NCBI GenBank assembly: GCA_963850535.1
Contig: CAWKMC010000043.1
Span: 1-64,000, forward strand
Direction of reading: 5' to 3'
DNA length: 64,000 bases
From: JAMXLO01 sp963850535
GTDB taxonomy: Bacteria; Pseudomonadota; Alphaproteobacteria; Acetobacterales; Acetobacteraceae
Positions 56,090-64,000 of this stretch are shown here, one piece after another. The notes beneath the pieces are model-generated. The model searched no databases. It was not told the origin of the DNA and saw nothing but the letters and a program-made list of their open reading frames with translations. Numbering within the stretch: the stretch's first letter is position 1; the number at the start of each line of letters is the position of its first letter. A program made the translations under genes and the position numbers.

Positions 56090-57201
56090 TCAGGCCGCCA
56101 GCTTGTCCAGCTCGCGCAGGATCGACTCGCCCATCACGCTGGTACCGACCTTAGCCGTGCCCGGAGCCATGATGTCGGCGGTCCTCAGCCCTGAGGCCAG
56201 CACGTTGGTTGCGGCGCGCTCGATCATCGCCGCTTCGTCCTCCATCCCAAAGGAGTGCCGCAGCAGCATCGCAAAGCTGAAGAGCTGCGCCAGCGGGTTG
56301 GCAACGCCCTTGCCAGCGATATCAGGCGCCGAGCCATGGATCGGCTCATACAGTGCCAGCCGCTTGCCCGAGGCATCCGGCGCGCCGAGCGTTGCGGACG
56401 GCAGCATCCCCAGGCTGCCAGTCAGCATCGATGCCAGGTCCGACAGCAGGTCGCCAAAGACATTGGAGGTCACGATGACGTCGAATTGGCGCGGGTTGCG
56501 CACCAGCTGCATGGCGCAGTTGTCGGCGTACATGTGCTCCAGTTGCATGTCGGCGAACTCCCGCTCGTGCAACGCCGCGACGGTCTGACGCCAGAACACC
56601 CCCGACTGCATCACATTGGCCTTCTCCACGCTGGTGACGTGGCCTTTACGCTTGCGCGCCAGCTCGAAAGCCACCCGCGCCACGCGCTCGATCTCGCTCG
56701 TGGTATAGCTCTCTGTGTCAAACCCGCGCTTCTCACCCGATGGCAGTGTCTCGATACCGCGCGGCTCGCCAAAATAGATGCCGCCCGTGCTCTCACGCAC
56801 GATCATCAGGTCAAGACCGCGCACCACTTCGGGCTTGAGCGTCGATGCATTCACCAACGGGTTCAGCACCATCGCGGGCCGCAAATTGGCGAACAGGTCC
56901 AGTTCCTTGCGCAGCCGCAAATCGCCAGCTCCGGCCGCAGCTGAAACCCCAGCTTCTCCCATTTCGGACCACCGACTGCGCCGAACAGGATGGCATCAGC
57001 CTGCCTCGCCTGCTGCAGCGTATCATCGCTGATCGGTGTGCCGCGCGCATCGATCGAGGCACCGCCCACCAAACCTTCGGCAATATCGAAGGACACCATG
57101 CGGCGCCGGGCCATCCAGTCAATGACGCGACGCACTTCGCGCATCACCTCCGGCCCGATGCCATCGCCAGCCAGAACCAGCAGCCTTTTATTGGCAGCCA
57201 T
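56090..57201 (-). CDS. leuB: 3-isopropylmalate dehydrogenase (one frameshift)
   Basis: Third leucine-biosynthesis step: oxidative decarboxylation of 3-isopropylmalate. About 370 codons, normal length. LLVLAGDGIGPEVMREVRRV at the start, ILFGAVGGPKWEKLGFQLRP, then a frame change near 56940 into GDLRLRKELDLFANLRPAMV. The catalytic Arg cluster RESTGGIYFGEP, the metal Asp in TSNVFGDLLSDLASML and the NAD loop EPIHGSAPDIAGKGVANP are intact. Stop codon 3 bases after leuD. One missing base explains the break; function is otherwise expected. Confidence 0.93.
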
Positions 57202-57204
57202 AGG

Positions 57205-57822
57205 TCAGACCGTCGTCGGCAGCCAGGATTGCTGTTCGCGACGCTGTGCCTCGTGCTGGCCGATCTTTTGTTCGTGCTGCAGCGTCTGGCCGATATCGTC
57301 CAGCCCGTTGAGCAACGAGTGCTTGCGGAACGGCTCGACGTCGAAGGGGATTTCCTCACCGTTCGGCCGAACCACGACCTGGCGCTCCAGGTCGATCGTG
57401 ATCCGCGCGTTGCCTCCAAGTTTCGCGTCATCGATCAGCGCATCGCAGACCGCGCGTGGCAGTCGGATCGGCAGCAACCCATTCTTGAAGCTGTTATTGT
57501 AAAAGATGTCGCCGAATGAGGGTGCGATGATGCAGCGGATGCCAAAGTCCTGCAGCGCCCACGGTGCGTGCTCGCGCGACGAACCGCAGCCGAAGTTCTC
57601 GTGCGCGATGATGATCTGCGCGCTCCGATAGCCATCCTGGTTCAGGATAAAGTCCGGTCGCTCTTTGCCGTTGCCGTCAAACCGCAGTGGATCGAACAGG
57701 TGCTTGCCCAGGCCTGAACGTTGGATGGTCTTCAGGAACCGAGCCGGAATGACCTTGTCCGTGTCTATGTTCTGCATCGGCATCGGCGCAGCCACGCCGG
57801 TCACTGTCGTGAACTTCTCCAT
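57205..57822 (-). CDS. leuD: 3-isopropylmalate dehydratase small subunit
   Basis: Swivel-domain subunit of isopropylmalate isomerase, 205 residues. MPMQNIDTDKVIPARFLKTI near the start and the substrate loop ENFGCGSSREHAPWAL are diagnostic. GAGGAAG precedes ATG 57822. Works with LeuC encoded 64 bases upstream. Confidence 0.96.
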   Translation of the reverse strand: MEKFTTVTGVAAPMPMQNIDTDKVIPARFLKTIQRSGLGKHLFDPLRFDGNGKERPDFILNQDGYRSAQIIIAHENFGCGSSREHAPWALQDFGIRCIIAPSFGDIFYNNSFKNGLLPIRLPRAVCDALIDDAKLGGNARITIDLERQVVVRPNGEEIPFDVEPFRKHSLLNGLDDIGQTLQHEQKIGQHEAQRREQQSWLPTTV

Positions 57823-57886
57823 AGGGCTTCCTCAACCACCGTTCGGCACTGCGCCCCCTGCGACAGGGGGGCGCGTATGCCCCATG

Positions 57887-59305
57887 TCACACCATTTGCC
57901 TCACATCCGCGAGTCTGCCCGTCACGGCTGCCGCAGCCGCCATCGCGGGCGAAAGCAAATGCGTCCGGCCACCCGGGCCTTGCCGACCCTCGAAGTTACG
58001 GTTCGAGGTGGACGCGCAGCGTTGACCCGGCTTCAGCCGGTCCGGATTCATACCCAGGCACATCGAGCAGCACGGGTCACGCCACTCGAACCCTGCCTCC
58101 AGCAGGATGCGGTCGAGCCCCTCGGCTTCCGCCTGCTGCTTCACCTGGCCCGACCCTGGCACGACCAGTGCCTGTACACCTGAGGCCACACGCCGCCCCT
58201 TGGCGACAGCGGCAGCGGCACGGATGTCCTCGATCCGGCCATTGGTGCACGACCCGATGAACACCACGTCGATCGGCACATCAGCGAGCCTCTGACCAGG
58301 TTTCAGCGCCATGTACTCCAGCATACGCTGCATCTGACTGCGCTGGCCCTCGTCTGCCACCTGCGAAGGATCCGGCACCGCGCCGGTCACCGGAGCAACG
58401 GCGCCGGGACTGGTACCCCACGTCACCATCGGCGCGATGTCGGCTGCGTTCATCACAACCCGCGTGTCGTAATGCGCGCCCGGATCGCTCGGCAGCGTGC
58501 GCCAGTAAGCCGCCGCCTGCTCCCACGCTTCACCCTTCGGCGCGTACTCGCGCCCCTTCAAATAGGCGAAGGTTGTTTCGTCCGGCGCGATCAGGCCAGC
58601 GCGTGCGCCCGCCTCGATCGACATGTTCGACACCGTCATCCGCCCCGCCATATCAAGCCCGCGGATCGCCTCACCGGTGTATTCGATGACGTGCCCCGTG
58701 CCGCCGGCAGTGCCGAGCTTGCCGATGATCGCGAGCACGATGTCCTTACCCGAGCAGCCGAACCCAAGCGTGCCGTCGACACGGATCTCCATGTTCTTCG
58801 CCGGCCGCTGCAGCAACGTCTGTGTCGCCATGACGTGCTCGACCTCAGAGGTGCCAATGCCGAACGCCAATGCCCCCAACGCGCCATGGGTCGAGGTGTG
58901 CGAATCACCGCACACGATCGTCGTGCCTGGCAGACTGATGCCAAGTTCGGGTCCGATGATGTGCACGATACCCTGCCGCACATCGAGGATCGGGATATAG
59001 GGCACGCCAAATTCGACGACATTCTTCTCGAGGGTCTGCACCTGGATCCGGCTGTCCTGCTCCTGGATGTCAGCCGGCGTGCGAGGACCGACCGTCGGTA
59101 TGTTGTGATCCGCAACCGCAATCGTCAGGTCGGGTCGGCGGAGCTTGCGCCCTGCCACCCGCAGCCCTTCAAATGCCTGCGGGCTGGTGACCTCATGCAG
59201 CAGGTGCCGGTCGATGTAGAGAATGCACGTGCCGTCCGGCAGCTTCTCCACAACGTGGCTGTCCCAGATTTTATCGAACAGCGTGCGCGGCTTCGCTTCG
59301 GACAT
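57887..59305 (-). CDS. leuC: 3-isopropylmalate dehydratase large subunit
   Basis: Aconitase-type [4Fe-4S] enzyme, 472 residues. Cluster cysteines are in VFIGSCTNGR and in DPCCSMCLGMNPD near residue 408-415. Substrate motifs are VCGDSHTSTHGALGALAFGI and GTSEVEHVMATQTL. GAGGGAG precedes ATG 59305. Interconverts 2- and 3-isopropylmalate with LeuD. Fifteen bases downstream of rplS, an arrangement common in alphaproteobacteria. Confidence 0.96.
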   Translation of the reverse strand: MSEAKPRTLFDKIWDSHVVEKLPDGTCILYIDRHLLHEVTSPQAFEGLRVAGRKLRRPDLTIAVADHNIPTVGPRTPADIQEQDSRIQVQTLEKNVVEFGVPYIPILDVRQGIVHIIGPELGISLPGTTIVCGDSHTSTHGALGALAFGIGTSEVEHVMATQTLLQRPAKNMEIRVDGTLGFGCSGKDIVLAIIGKLGTAGGTGHVIEYTGEAIRGLDMAGRMTVSNMSIEAGARAGLIAPDETTFAYLKGREYAPKGEAWEQAAAYWRTLPSDPGAHYDTRVVMNAADIAPMVTWGTSPGAVAPVTGAVPDPSQVADEGQRSQMQRMLEYMALKPGQRLADVPIDVVFIGSCTNGRIEDIRAAAAVAKGRRVASGVQALVVPGSGQVKQQAEAEGLDRILLEAGFEWRDPCCSMCLGMNPDRLKPGQRCASTSNRNFEGRQGPGGRTHLLSPAMAAAAAVTGRLADVRQMV

Positions 59306-59320
59306 CGTCAGTCGTCTCCC

Positions 59321-59746
59321 TCAATCTGCCGCTGCGTTTTCGTTGCCGGCCGGCGCTTCGACGGATGCCGTGCTCGCGCCGCTGGTGCTGCGTGCACGTT
59401 CGGCGATGCGCGCACGCTTGCCCGAACGTCCGCGGAGATAATACAGCTTCGCCCGCCGCACGTCGCCACGCCGCACAACCGAGATCTCGGCAATCAGCGG
59501 CGAATAGAGCGGGAACACGCGCTCCACCCCCTCGCCATAGCTGATCTTGCGCACGGTGAAGTTGCTGTTCAGGCCCTTGTTCGAGCGCGCGATGCACACA
59601 CCCTCGAACGCCTGGGTACGGGTGCGCTCACCCTCCACCACCTTCACCGCGACGCGCACCGTGTCGCCCGGCGCGAAGTCCGGAACGCCGCGGCTCGCCG
59701 TCAGGCGGGCGATCTGCTCGGCTTCGTAACGCTGGATGACATTCAT
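59321..59746 (-). CDS. rplS: 50S ribosomal protein L19
   Basis: One hundred and forty-one residues from ATG 59746 (MNVIQRYEAEQIARL). Core motifs APGDTVRVAVKVVEGERTR and FPLYSPLIAEISVVRRGDVR with RRAKLYYLRGRSGKRARI are standard. A longer frame upstream belongs to the trmD overlap and is not used. The Ala/Glu-rich tail (about 25 residues) is longer than in E. coli, as in other alphaproteobacteria. Confidence 0.96.
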   Translation of the reverse strand: MNVIQRYEAEQIARLTASRGVPDFAPGDTVRVAVKVVEGERTRTQAFEGVCIARSNKGLNSNFTVRKISYGEGVERVFPLYSPLIAEISVVRRGDVRRAKLYYLRGRSGKRARIAERARSTSGASTASVEAPAGNENAAAD

Positions 59747-59772
59747 CGCTCGGGTCCTTCCTGCAAATGTCC

Positions 59773-60477
59773 TTAGGGCGCGGCCGCTGGGCTGGCAACC
59801 GTGTGCGCCGCCCACAGATCCGGGCGACGCTCGCGCGTGATGCGCTCGGCCTCGCCGCGTCGCCAAGCCGCCACTGCCTTGTGGTGGCCAGACAGCAAAA
59901 CGTCAGGCACCCGCCGCCCCTGCCACTCGGCAGGCCTGGTATATTGCGGATACTCCAACAAGTGATGGGAGAACGATTCATCGACCGCGCTGTCCGCGGC
60001 ACCCATCACCCCTGGCAACAGACGCACCGACGTATCCAGCAGCACGAGTGCGGCGAGCTCACCCCCCGACAGCACGTAATCGCCGATGCTGACTTCCTCC
60101 ATCGACCACGCATCGATCACGCGCTGGTCGACGCCTTCGTAGCGCCCACACAGCAGAATCAGGCCCGATGCTGCAGCGTAGCGTTCGGCATCGCGCTGCG
60201 TCAGCGTGCGGCCGCGCGGCGTAAGAAAGATAATCGGGCGCCGATCAGCGACCGATGCGATCGCCGCATCTACCACATCAGGTCGCAACACCATGCCCGC
60301 ACCACCACCGAATGGTGTGTCGTCCACTGTCCGATGGCGATCGCGCGCAAAATCGCGGATGTTTACCGCCTCGAGCGACCACACGCTTGTCTGCAGCGCC
60401 CGCCCCGCCAGCGATTGCGCCAGTGGACCCGGAAACATCTCGGGGAACAGCGTCAGGACGGAGGCCTGCCAGTTCAT
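59773..60477 (-). CDS. trmD: tRNA (guanine-N1)-methyltransferase
   Basis: SPOUT methyltransferase of 234 residues making m1G37. It begins WQASVLTLFPEMFPGPLAQS. Trefoil-knot SAM site: GGGAGMVLRPDVVDAA, LCGRYEGVDQRVIDAWSMEE, and IGDYVLSGGELAALVLLD. Its start overlaps rimM's stop codon by four bases (60474-60477). Confidence 0.97.
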   Translation of the reverse strand: MNWQASVLTLFPEMFPGPLAQSLAGRALQTSVWSLEAVNIRDFARDRHRTVDDTPFGGGAGMVLRPDVVDAAIASVADRRPIIFLTPRGRTLTQRDAERYAAASGLILLCGRYEGVDQRVIDAWSMEEVSIGDYVLSGGELAALVLLDTSVRLLPGVMGAADSAVDESFSHHLLEYPQYTRPAEWQGRRVPDVLLSGHHKAVAAWRRGEAERITRERRPDLWAAHTVASPAAAP

Positions 60478-60974
60478 GCGCCCACATCCTCTGGCGCTGC
60501 CACCGTAACACGACCTGCGGCAACATCGACCTCCGGCACGCAGGATCGCGTGAACGGAACGATGGCCGAGGTCTCTCCGACGATCTCCAGGCTGGCGCCA
60601 GCGCCATAATCATGCACCGCCGCGATCCGCCCGAGCTGTGCGCCGCCGGTATCAAACACCACGAGCCCGATCAGATCTGCCAGATAGAACTCGTCCTTGT
60701 CCGGCTCCGGCAACTGTGCCCGATCGACATACAGGCGGACATTGATCAGCGTCTCTGCTGCGGTCCGGTCGGCAACCTTCACCTCGTCGCCGCCAACCAG
60801 TTCTGCGATCTCCGCGATCCCGTCGCCGCGCCAGCGCAGCACGAAGCCGCGGCCCTTGTCATCCGACAGCGGCCGGTATCCCGTCAGGTCGTCGGCATAC
60901 GATGTGACCCGCACCAAGCCACGAACGCCATGTGGCCGGCCGATCACACCCATCAGGATACGGTTCTCTGGCAC
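60474..60974 (-). CDS. rimM: Ribosome maturation factor RimM
   Basis: One hundred and sixty-six residues from GTG 60974 (AGGAT site): VPENRILMGVIGRPHGVRGL, the typical RimM opening, then a PRC-barrel half with DEFYLADLIGLVVFDTGGAQ. Assists 30S assembly around S19. GTG 60974 lies one base from the rpsP stop codon. The upstream Arg-rich frame to 61079 overlaps rpsP and is not native. Confidence 0.94.
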   Translation of the reverse strand: MPENRILMGVIGRPHGVRGLVRVTSYADDLTGYRPLSDDKGRGFVLRWRGDGIAEIAELVGGDEVKVADRTAAETLINVRLYVDRAQLPEPDKDEFYLADLIGLVVFDTGGAQLGRIAAVHDYGAGASLEIVGETSAIVPFTRSCVPEVDVAAGRVTVAAPEDVGA

Positions 60975-60975
60975 G

Positions 60976-61308
60976 CTATCCTGCCGCTGCCTTGGCGCGT
61001 TCCTGCGCCTTCTTCTTCGGCGCCGACTTGATCGGCTGTTCGCCCCACGACGGCATCGGGCCCACACCTTTCTGCCCAAGGAATTTCGCCACCCGGTCAG
61101 TCGCTACAGCACCCTGAGAGACCCAGTGCTGAATGCGCTCTGGCTGCAGCCGCACCCGGTCATCGTGCTCGGCTGGCAGCATCGGATTATAGCTGCCCAG
61201 CTTCTCGATAAAGCGCCCATCGCGCGGGCTGCGGCTATCGGCCACCACGATGTGGTAGTATGGGCGCTTCTTCGCGCCGGCACGCGCAAGGCGGATCTTC
61301 AAACCCAT
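60976..61308 (-). CDS. rpsP: 30S ribosomal protein S16
   Basis: One hundred and ten residues: MGLKIRLARAGAKKRPYYHI and VVADSRSPRDGRFIEKLGSY are strictly conserved. A Lys/Ala-rich tail (APKKKAQERAKAAAG) extends it as in other alphaproteobacteria. Second gene of the ffh-rpsP-rimM-trmD-rplS operon. Confidence 0.97.
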   Translation of the reverse strand: MGLKIRLARAGAKKRPYYHIVVADSRSPRDGRFIEKLGSYNPMLPAEHDDRVRLQPERIQHWVSQGAVATDRVAKFLGQKGVGPMPSWGEQPIKSAPKKKAQERAKAAAG

Positions 61309-61340
61309 CAGTCAGTGTCTCCTGCTATCGTCATTCGCAA

Positions 61341-62723
61341 TCAGAATGGCCGCCGCTGATTGGGCACCATCCCCTTAGGCATCAGCGCGGAGAGCCCCTG
61401 GCGCATCAGCCCCTTCTGCCCGAGCTTGCTCATCCGCTTCATCATGGTCGTCATATCGTCAAACTGCTTCAGCAGCCGATTGACCTCCTGTACCGACGTT
61501 CCGGAGCCGGCGGCGATTCGCTTCTTGCGGCTTGCCTTGATGACCTCGGGTGCCCGCCGCTCCTTAGGGGTCATCGAGGAGATGATGGCCGCCTGCCGCT
61601 TCAGGATCGTAGTGTCGAGATTGGCCTCTTCGATCTGTGCCTTGATCTTGCCCACGCCGGGCAGCATCCCGAGGATCCCCGACAGGCTGCCCATCTTGCC
61701 GATCTGCTTGAGCTGGCTGGCGTAGTCCTCGAGATCGAACTTCCCCCGCATCATCTTGGATGCAAGTTTCTCTGCTTCCTGCTGGTCGATCGTCTCGGCG
61801 GCACGCTCCACCAGGCCGACGATGTCGCCTTGGCCCAGGATGCGGCCGGTCACCCGTTCCGGATGGAAGTCGTCCAGCGCGTCCTGCTTCTCGCCGATAC
61901 CGATCAGCTTGATCGGCGCGCCGGTAACCGCGCGCATCGACAGCGCCGCGCCACCGCGCGCATCACCGTCCATCCGGGTCATCACAATGCCGGTCACGCC
62001 GACCGCATCGTTGAACGCCTTGGCGGTGTTCACCGCGTCCTGGCCGGTCATCGCATCAACCACCAGCAGCGTCTCGACCGGCGAGGCAGCGGCACGAACC
62101 TGGCGCACCTCCTCCATCAGCGCTTCGTCGATCGCGAGCCGGCCCGCGGTATCAAGAATGACGACGTCGTAGCCCTCGCGCCGTCCGGCCTCCATGGCAC
62201 GCTCGGCAATCTGCACCGGCGTCTGGCCGGCAACGATCGGCAGGCTGGGTACCTGCGCCTGCTCGGCCAGTTGCGCCAGCTGCAGCTGCGCCGCCGGCCG
62301 CTGCGTATCCAGGCTCGCCAGCAGCACCCGCCGCCGCTGTCGGTCGCGGAGCCGGAGGGCCAGCTTGCCGGCCGTGGTGGTCTTCCCGGACCCCTGCAGC
62401 CCGACCAGCAGCATCGGGATCGGTGCCGGTGCATTCAGGTTGAGCGGAACGGCGCCCTCGCCACCCAGCGCCTCGACCATCACGTCATTGACGATCTTCA
62501 CCACCTGCTGGCCTGGCGTGACCGAGGCCAGCACTTCCGCGCCTATTGCCCGTTCGCGCACCTTGGCGATGAAGTCACGCACCACTGGCAGCGCCACATC
62601 GGCATCCAGCAGCGCCAGGCGAACTTCGCGCAGCGCTTCGACGACGTCGGCCTCGGACAGCGCGCCGCGGCCGCGGAGCCGGTCGAAAACCCCAGTAAGC
62701 TTGTCTGACAGCGCTTCGAACAC
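61341..62723 (-). CDS. ffh: Signal recognition particle protein Ffh
   Basis: SRP54 GTPase of 460 residues. N domain, then G domain with GLQGSGKTTTAGKLAL, DTAGRLAIDE and TRMDGDARGG (GTP-binding), then the Met-rich M domain from about 300 (MMRGKFDLEDYASQLKQIGK) ending in QRRPF, which binds 4.5S RNA and signal sequences. GTG start at 62723. Normal length and intact. Confidence 0.96.
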   Translation of the reverse strand: MFEALSDKLTGVFDRLRGRGALSEADVVEALREVRLALLDADVALPVVRDFIAKVRERAIGAEVLASVTPGQQVVKIVNDVMVEALGGEGAVPLNLNAPAPIPMLLVGLQGSGKTTTAGKLALRLRDRQRRRVLLASLDTQRPAAQLQLAQLAEQAQVPSLPIVAGQTPVQIAERAMEAGRREGYDVVILDTAGRLAIDEALMEEVRQVRAAASPVETLLVVDAMTGQDAVNTAKAFNDAVGVTGIVMTRMDGDARGGAALSMRAVTGAPIKLIGIGEKQDALDDFHPERVTGRILGQGDIVGLVERAAETIDQQEAEKLASKMMRGKFDLEDYASQLKQIGKMGSLSGILGMLPGVGKIKAQIEEANLDTTILKRQAAIISSMTPKERRAPEVIKASRKKRIAAGSGTSVQEVNRLLKQFDDMTTMMKRMSKLGQKGLMRQGLSALMPKGMVPNQRRPF

Positions 62724-62902
62724 GGCGTCACTCCAACGGCCAAAGCGCCGCTGCGCGAACCCTCGCGGAGCGGCGGAGTCCCCACCTCGGGCGGGGACCG
62801 GGTCTGCAACGATACCCGTACGCGCGGGGTTATGCGAGCGGGGGGTGGGTTAGTCAATGGGCCGGTGGGCCACCTGAAGCGGTGGCCCATATCGGCGGTG
62901 GT
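62724..62902. other. Short intergenic region with GC-rich hairpin
   Basis: Between the VOC gene and ffh, both on the minus strand. GTCCCC at about 62779 and GGGGAC about 10 bases later form a stem with a GC-rich loop. It may end the VOC-gene transcript or form part of the ffh leader. No T-run, so weak evidence. Confidence 0.3.
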
Positions 62903-63283
62903 TCAGGCGGACATGCGGGCGAACGCGCACAGCTTGTTGCCGTCGGGATCACGCAGGTAAGCAAGATACATCTGGCCTGCCGCCCCTGGGCGCGCGCCAG
63001 GCGGATCCTCGATCGACGAGCCGCCATTAGCGGCGCCGGCTTTGTGCCATGCATCGACCTGCTCCTGGGTCATCGTGAAACCGACCGTGCCGCCGTTGGC
63101 GTGGCAGGCCGGCTTGCCGTCAATCGGTTTGCTCACCATGAAGCGCCCGCCATTGTGCGCGTAGATCAGCCGACCCTTTGCATCCTCGGTGCCGGGCTTA
63201 CCGCCCATCGCATCAAATACGGCGTCGTAGAACTTTTTCGAGCGTGCGATGTCGTTGCTGCCGACCATGATATGGCTGAACAT
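62903..63283 (-). CDS. VOC family protein (glyoxalase-like)
   Basis: One hundred and twenty-six residues with the vicinal oxygen chelate fold: MFSHIMVGSNDIARSKKFYD at the start (typical) and QMYLAYLRDPDGNKLCAFAR at the end. Members include glyoxalases, dioxygenases and resistance proteins. GGAGAGGAGG precedes ATG 63283. Exact reaction unknown. Confidence 0.9.
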   Translation of the reverse strand: MFSHIMVGSNDIARSKKFYDAVFDAMGGKPGTEDAKGRLIYAHNGGRFMVSKPIDGKPACHANGGTVGFTMTQEQVDAWHKAGAANGGSSIEDPPGARPGAAGQMYLAYLRDPDGNKLCAFARMSA

Positions 63284-63347
63284 TCAGCTTCCTCCTCTCC
63301 AAAAGCCGCCAAACCGTGCACTGAACCGAGCGAATAGGAAAGACCGC

Positions 63348-63908
63348 ATGACACAGAATACATGGCGTGCCGATCCGCTTGTCTGGGGGCACGGTCCTCG
63401 CGTGTTCGAAGTGTTCCTTGAACCGACCTGTCCGTTTTCCGTGCGCGCGTTCGGCAAACTGGATGATCTGCTGGACGAGGCGGGAGAAGACCAGGTCACG
63501 GTAAGGATCCGCCTTCAGTCGCAGCCGTGGCACATGTATTCGGGCGTGATTGTGCGTTGCATTCTGGCTGCATCGACGCTCCAGGAAGGCAAGCAGGCAG
63601 CGAAATCTGTCTTGGCGGCAGTGGCGGCCCATCGCGAGGAATTCGAATTCGAGCGCCATTGCCGCGGCGCCAATATGGATGCCACACCTGCTGACATCAT
63701 CCGCCGGATCGAAGGTTACAGCGGTGTGAAACTTGCCGAGGCCTTCGCCATTCCAGATCTCGACCGCGAGATCAAATGGCACTGCAAGTATGCCCGCCAG
63801 AACGGCATCCATGTGTCGCCGACATTCATGATCGATGGGCTGGTTGAGCCCGCCATGAGCAGCGGCGATGCGATCTCAGACTGGGTGACGCGTCTGCTGA
63901 AGCGTTGA
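63348..63908 (+). CDS. DsbA-family thioredoxin-fold protein with CxxS motif
   Basis: One hundred and eighty-six residues from ATG 63348. The domain VFEVFLEPTCPFSVRAFGKL carries CPFS rather than CxxC, so only one redox cysteine is present. A helical insert follows, then NGIHVSPTFMIDGLVEPAMS, where the cis-Pro (SP-T) is intact. No signal peptide is seen, so it is probably cytoplasmic. It may be an isomerase-, transferase- or peroxide-related protein rather than an oxidant. Confidence 0.8.
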   Translation: MTQNTWRADPLVWGHGPRVFEVFLEPTCPFSVRAFGKLDDLLDEAGEDQVTVRIRLQSQPWHMYSGVIVRCILAASTLQEGKQAAKSVLAAVAAHREEFEFERHCRGANMDATPADIIRRIEGYSGVKLAEAFAIPDLDREIKWHCKYARQNGIHVSPTFMIDGLVEPAMSSGDAISDWVTRLLKR

Positions 63909-64000
63909 ACAAGCCGCAGTTTTCGCCGCCAGCGTGGCAGCAACCGGTTCAAGTCGCCGTCATCATTGATGAAATCCGCCAGCGGCCAAGGTGGCCGTTG
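63905..64000 (+). CDS. Possible start of a further gene, cut by the window end
   Basis: TTG 63905 opens a frame without stop to the window end, beginning LNKPQFSPPAWQQPVQVAVI, overlapping the preceding stop codon by four bases. No family can be recognised from about 32 residues. Could be accidental. Confidence 0.2.
   Translation, partial: MNKPQFSPPAWQQPVQVAVIIDEIRQRPRWPL

Overview
The window is high-GC DNA, very probably from an alphaproteobacterium of the Acetobacteraceae/Rhodospirillales type. The evidence is the gene order ffh-rpsP-rimM-trmD-rplS-leuC-leuD-leuB at the right end, an ATP12-type F1-ATPase assembly chaperone, and gene families common in that group (Rieske oxygenases, LLM flavoproteins, family III CoA-transferases, peptide ABC transporters). 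I see no plasmid, phage or CRISPR features. There is one tRNA, Arg with anticodon ACG, at 55965-56041.

Layout. 1-7 kb: a badly broken acyl-CoA ligase and MFS transporter, an extracytoplasmic peptide-type binding protein, a ThrE-type exporter, an SDR and a GlcG/HbpS-like protein. 7-14 kb: an N-acyl-D-amino-acid-deacylase-type amidohydrolase with a complete Dpp/Opp-type ABC transporter on the minus strand. 14.7-23.6 kb: a plus-strand catabolic block (BBE-type flavin oxidase, HpcH/HpaI aldolase, LLM oxidoreductase, esterase, AtzG/AtzE-like amidase pair, family III CoA-transferase flanked by two related dimeric alpha/beta-barrel proteins). 23.7-34 kb: a large palindromic repeat, uvrB, a type B carboxylesterase, two secreted ABM-domain proteins, acylphosphatase, ATP12, AsmA and an RluC-type pseudouridine synthase. 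33.5-40 kb: a two-subunit Rieske dioxygenase with an extra small gene, a nearly gene-free stretch holding an orphan Rho-independent terminator, a hydrolase, an IS110-family insertion and a broken MetE-like gene. 40-49 kb: an ABC exporter, a PspA/DUF350/DUF2491/PsiF operon resembling E. coli yjfJKL, a decayed small heat-shock protein, an ECF sigma/anti-sigma pair, an enolase-superfamily dehydratase and a coiled-coil protein. 49-56 kb: an NMT1/SsuABC-type transporter, RidA, a second LLM protein, two DUF4168 paralogues and a methyltransferase. 56-64 kb: tRNA-Arg, leucine biosynthesis, the ribosomal-protein/tRNA-modification operon, ffh, a VOC protein and a DsbA-like protein.

Many genes, including housekeeping ones (uvrB, leuB), are interrupted by one- or two-base frame changes while their protein sequence stays conserved on both sides. 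This looks more like indel errors in the assembly than real decay for most of them. A few (hsp20 with an internal deletion, the MetE-like gene beside IS110, the ligase at the left edge) may be true pseudogenes.

The most interesting non-coding signals are three: a 78-nt nested hairpin directly upstream of the IS110 transposase, which is a candidate part of a bridge RNA; an orphan terminator at 36298-36335 with a C-rich loop, which suggests a small RNA; and a 136-bp palindromic CACGGAG repeat upstream of uvrB.
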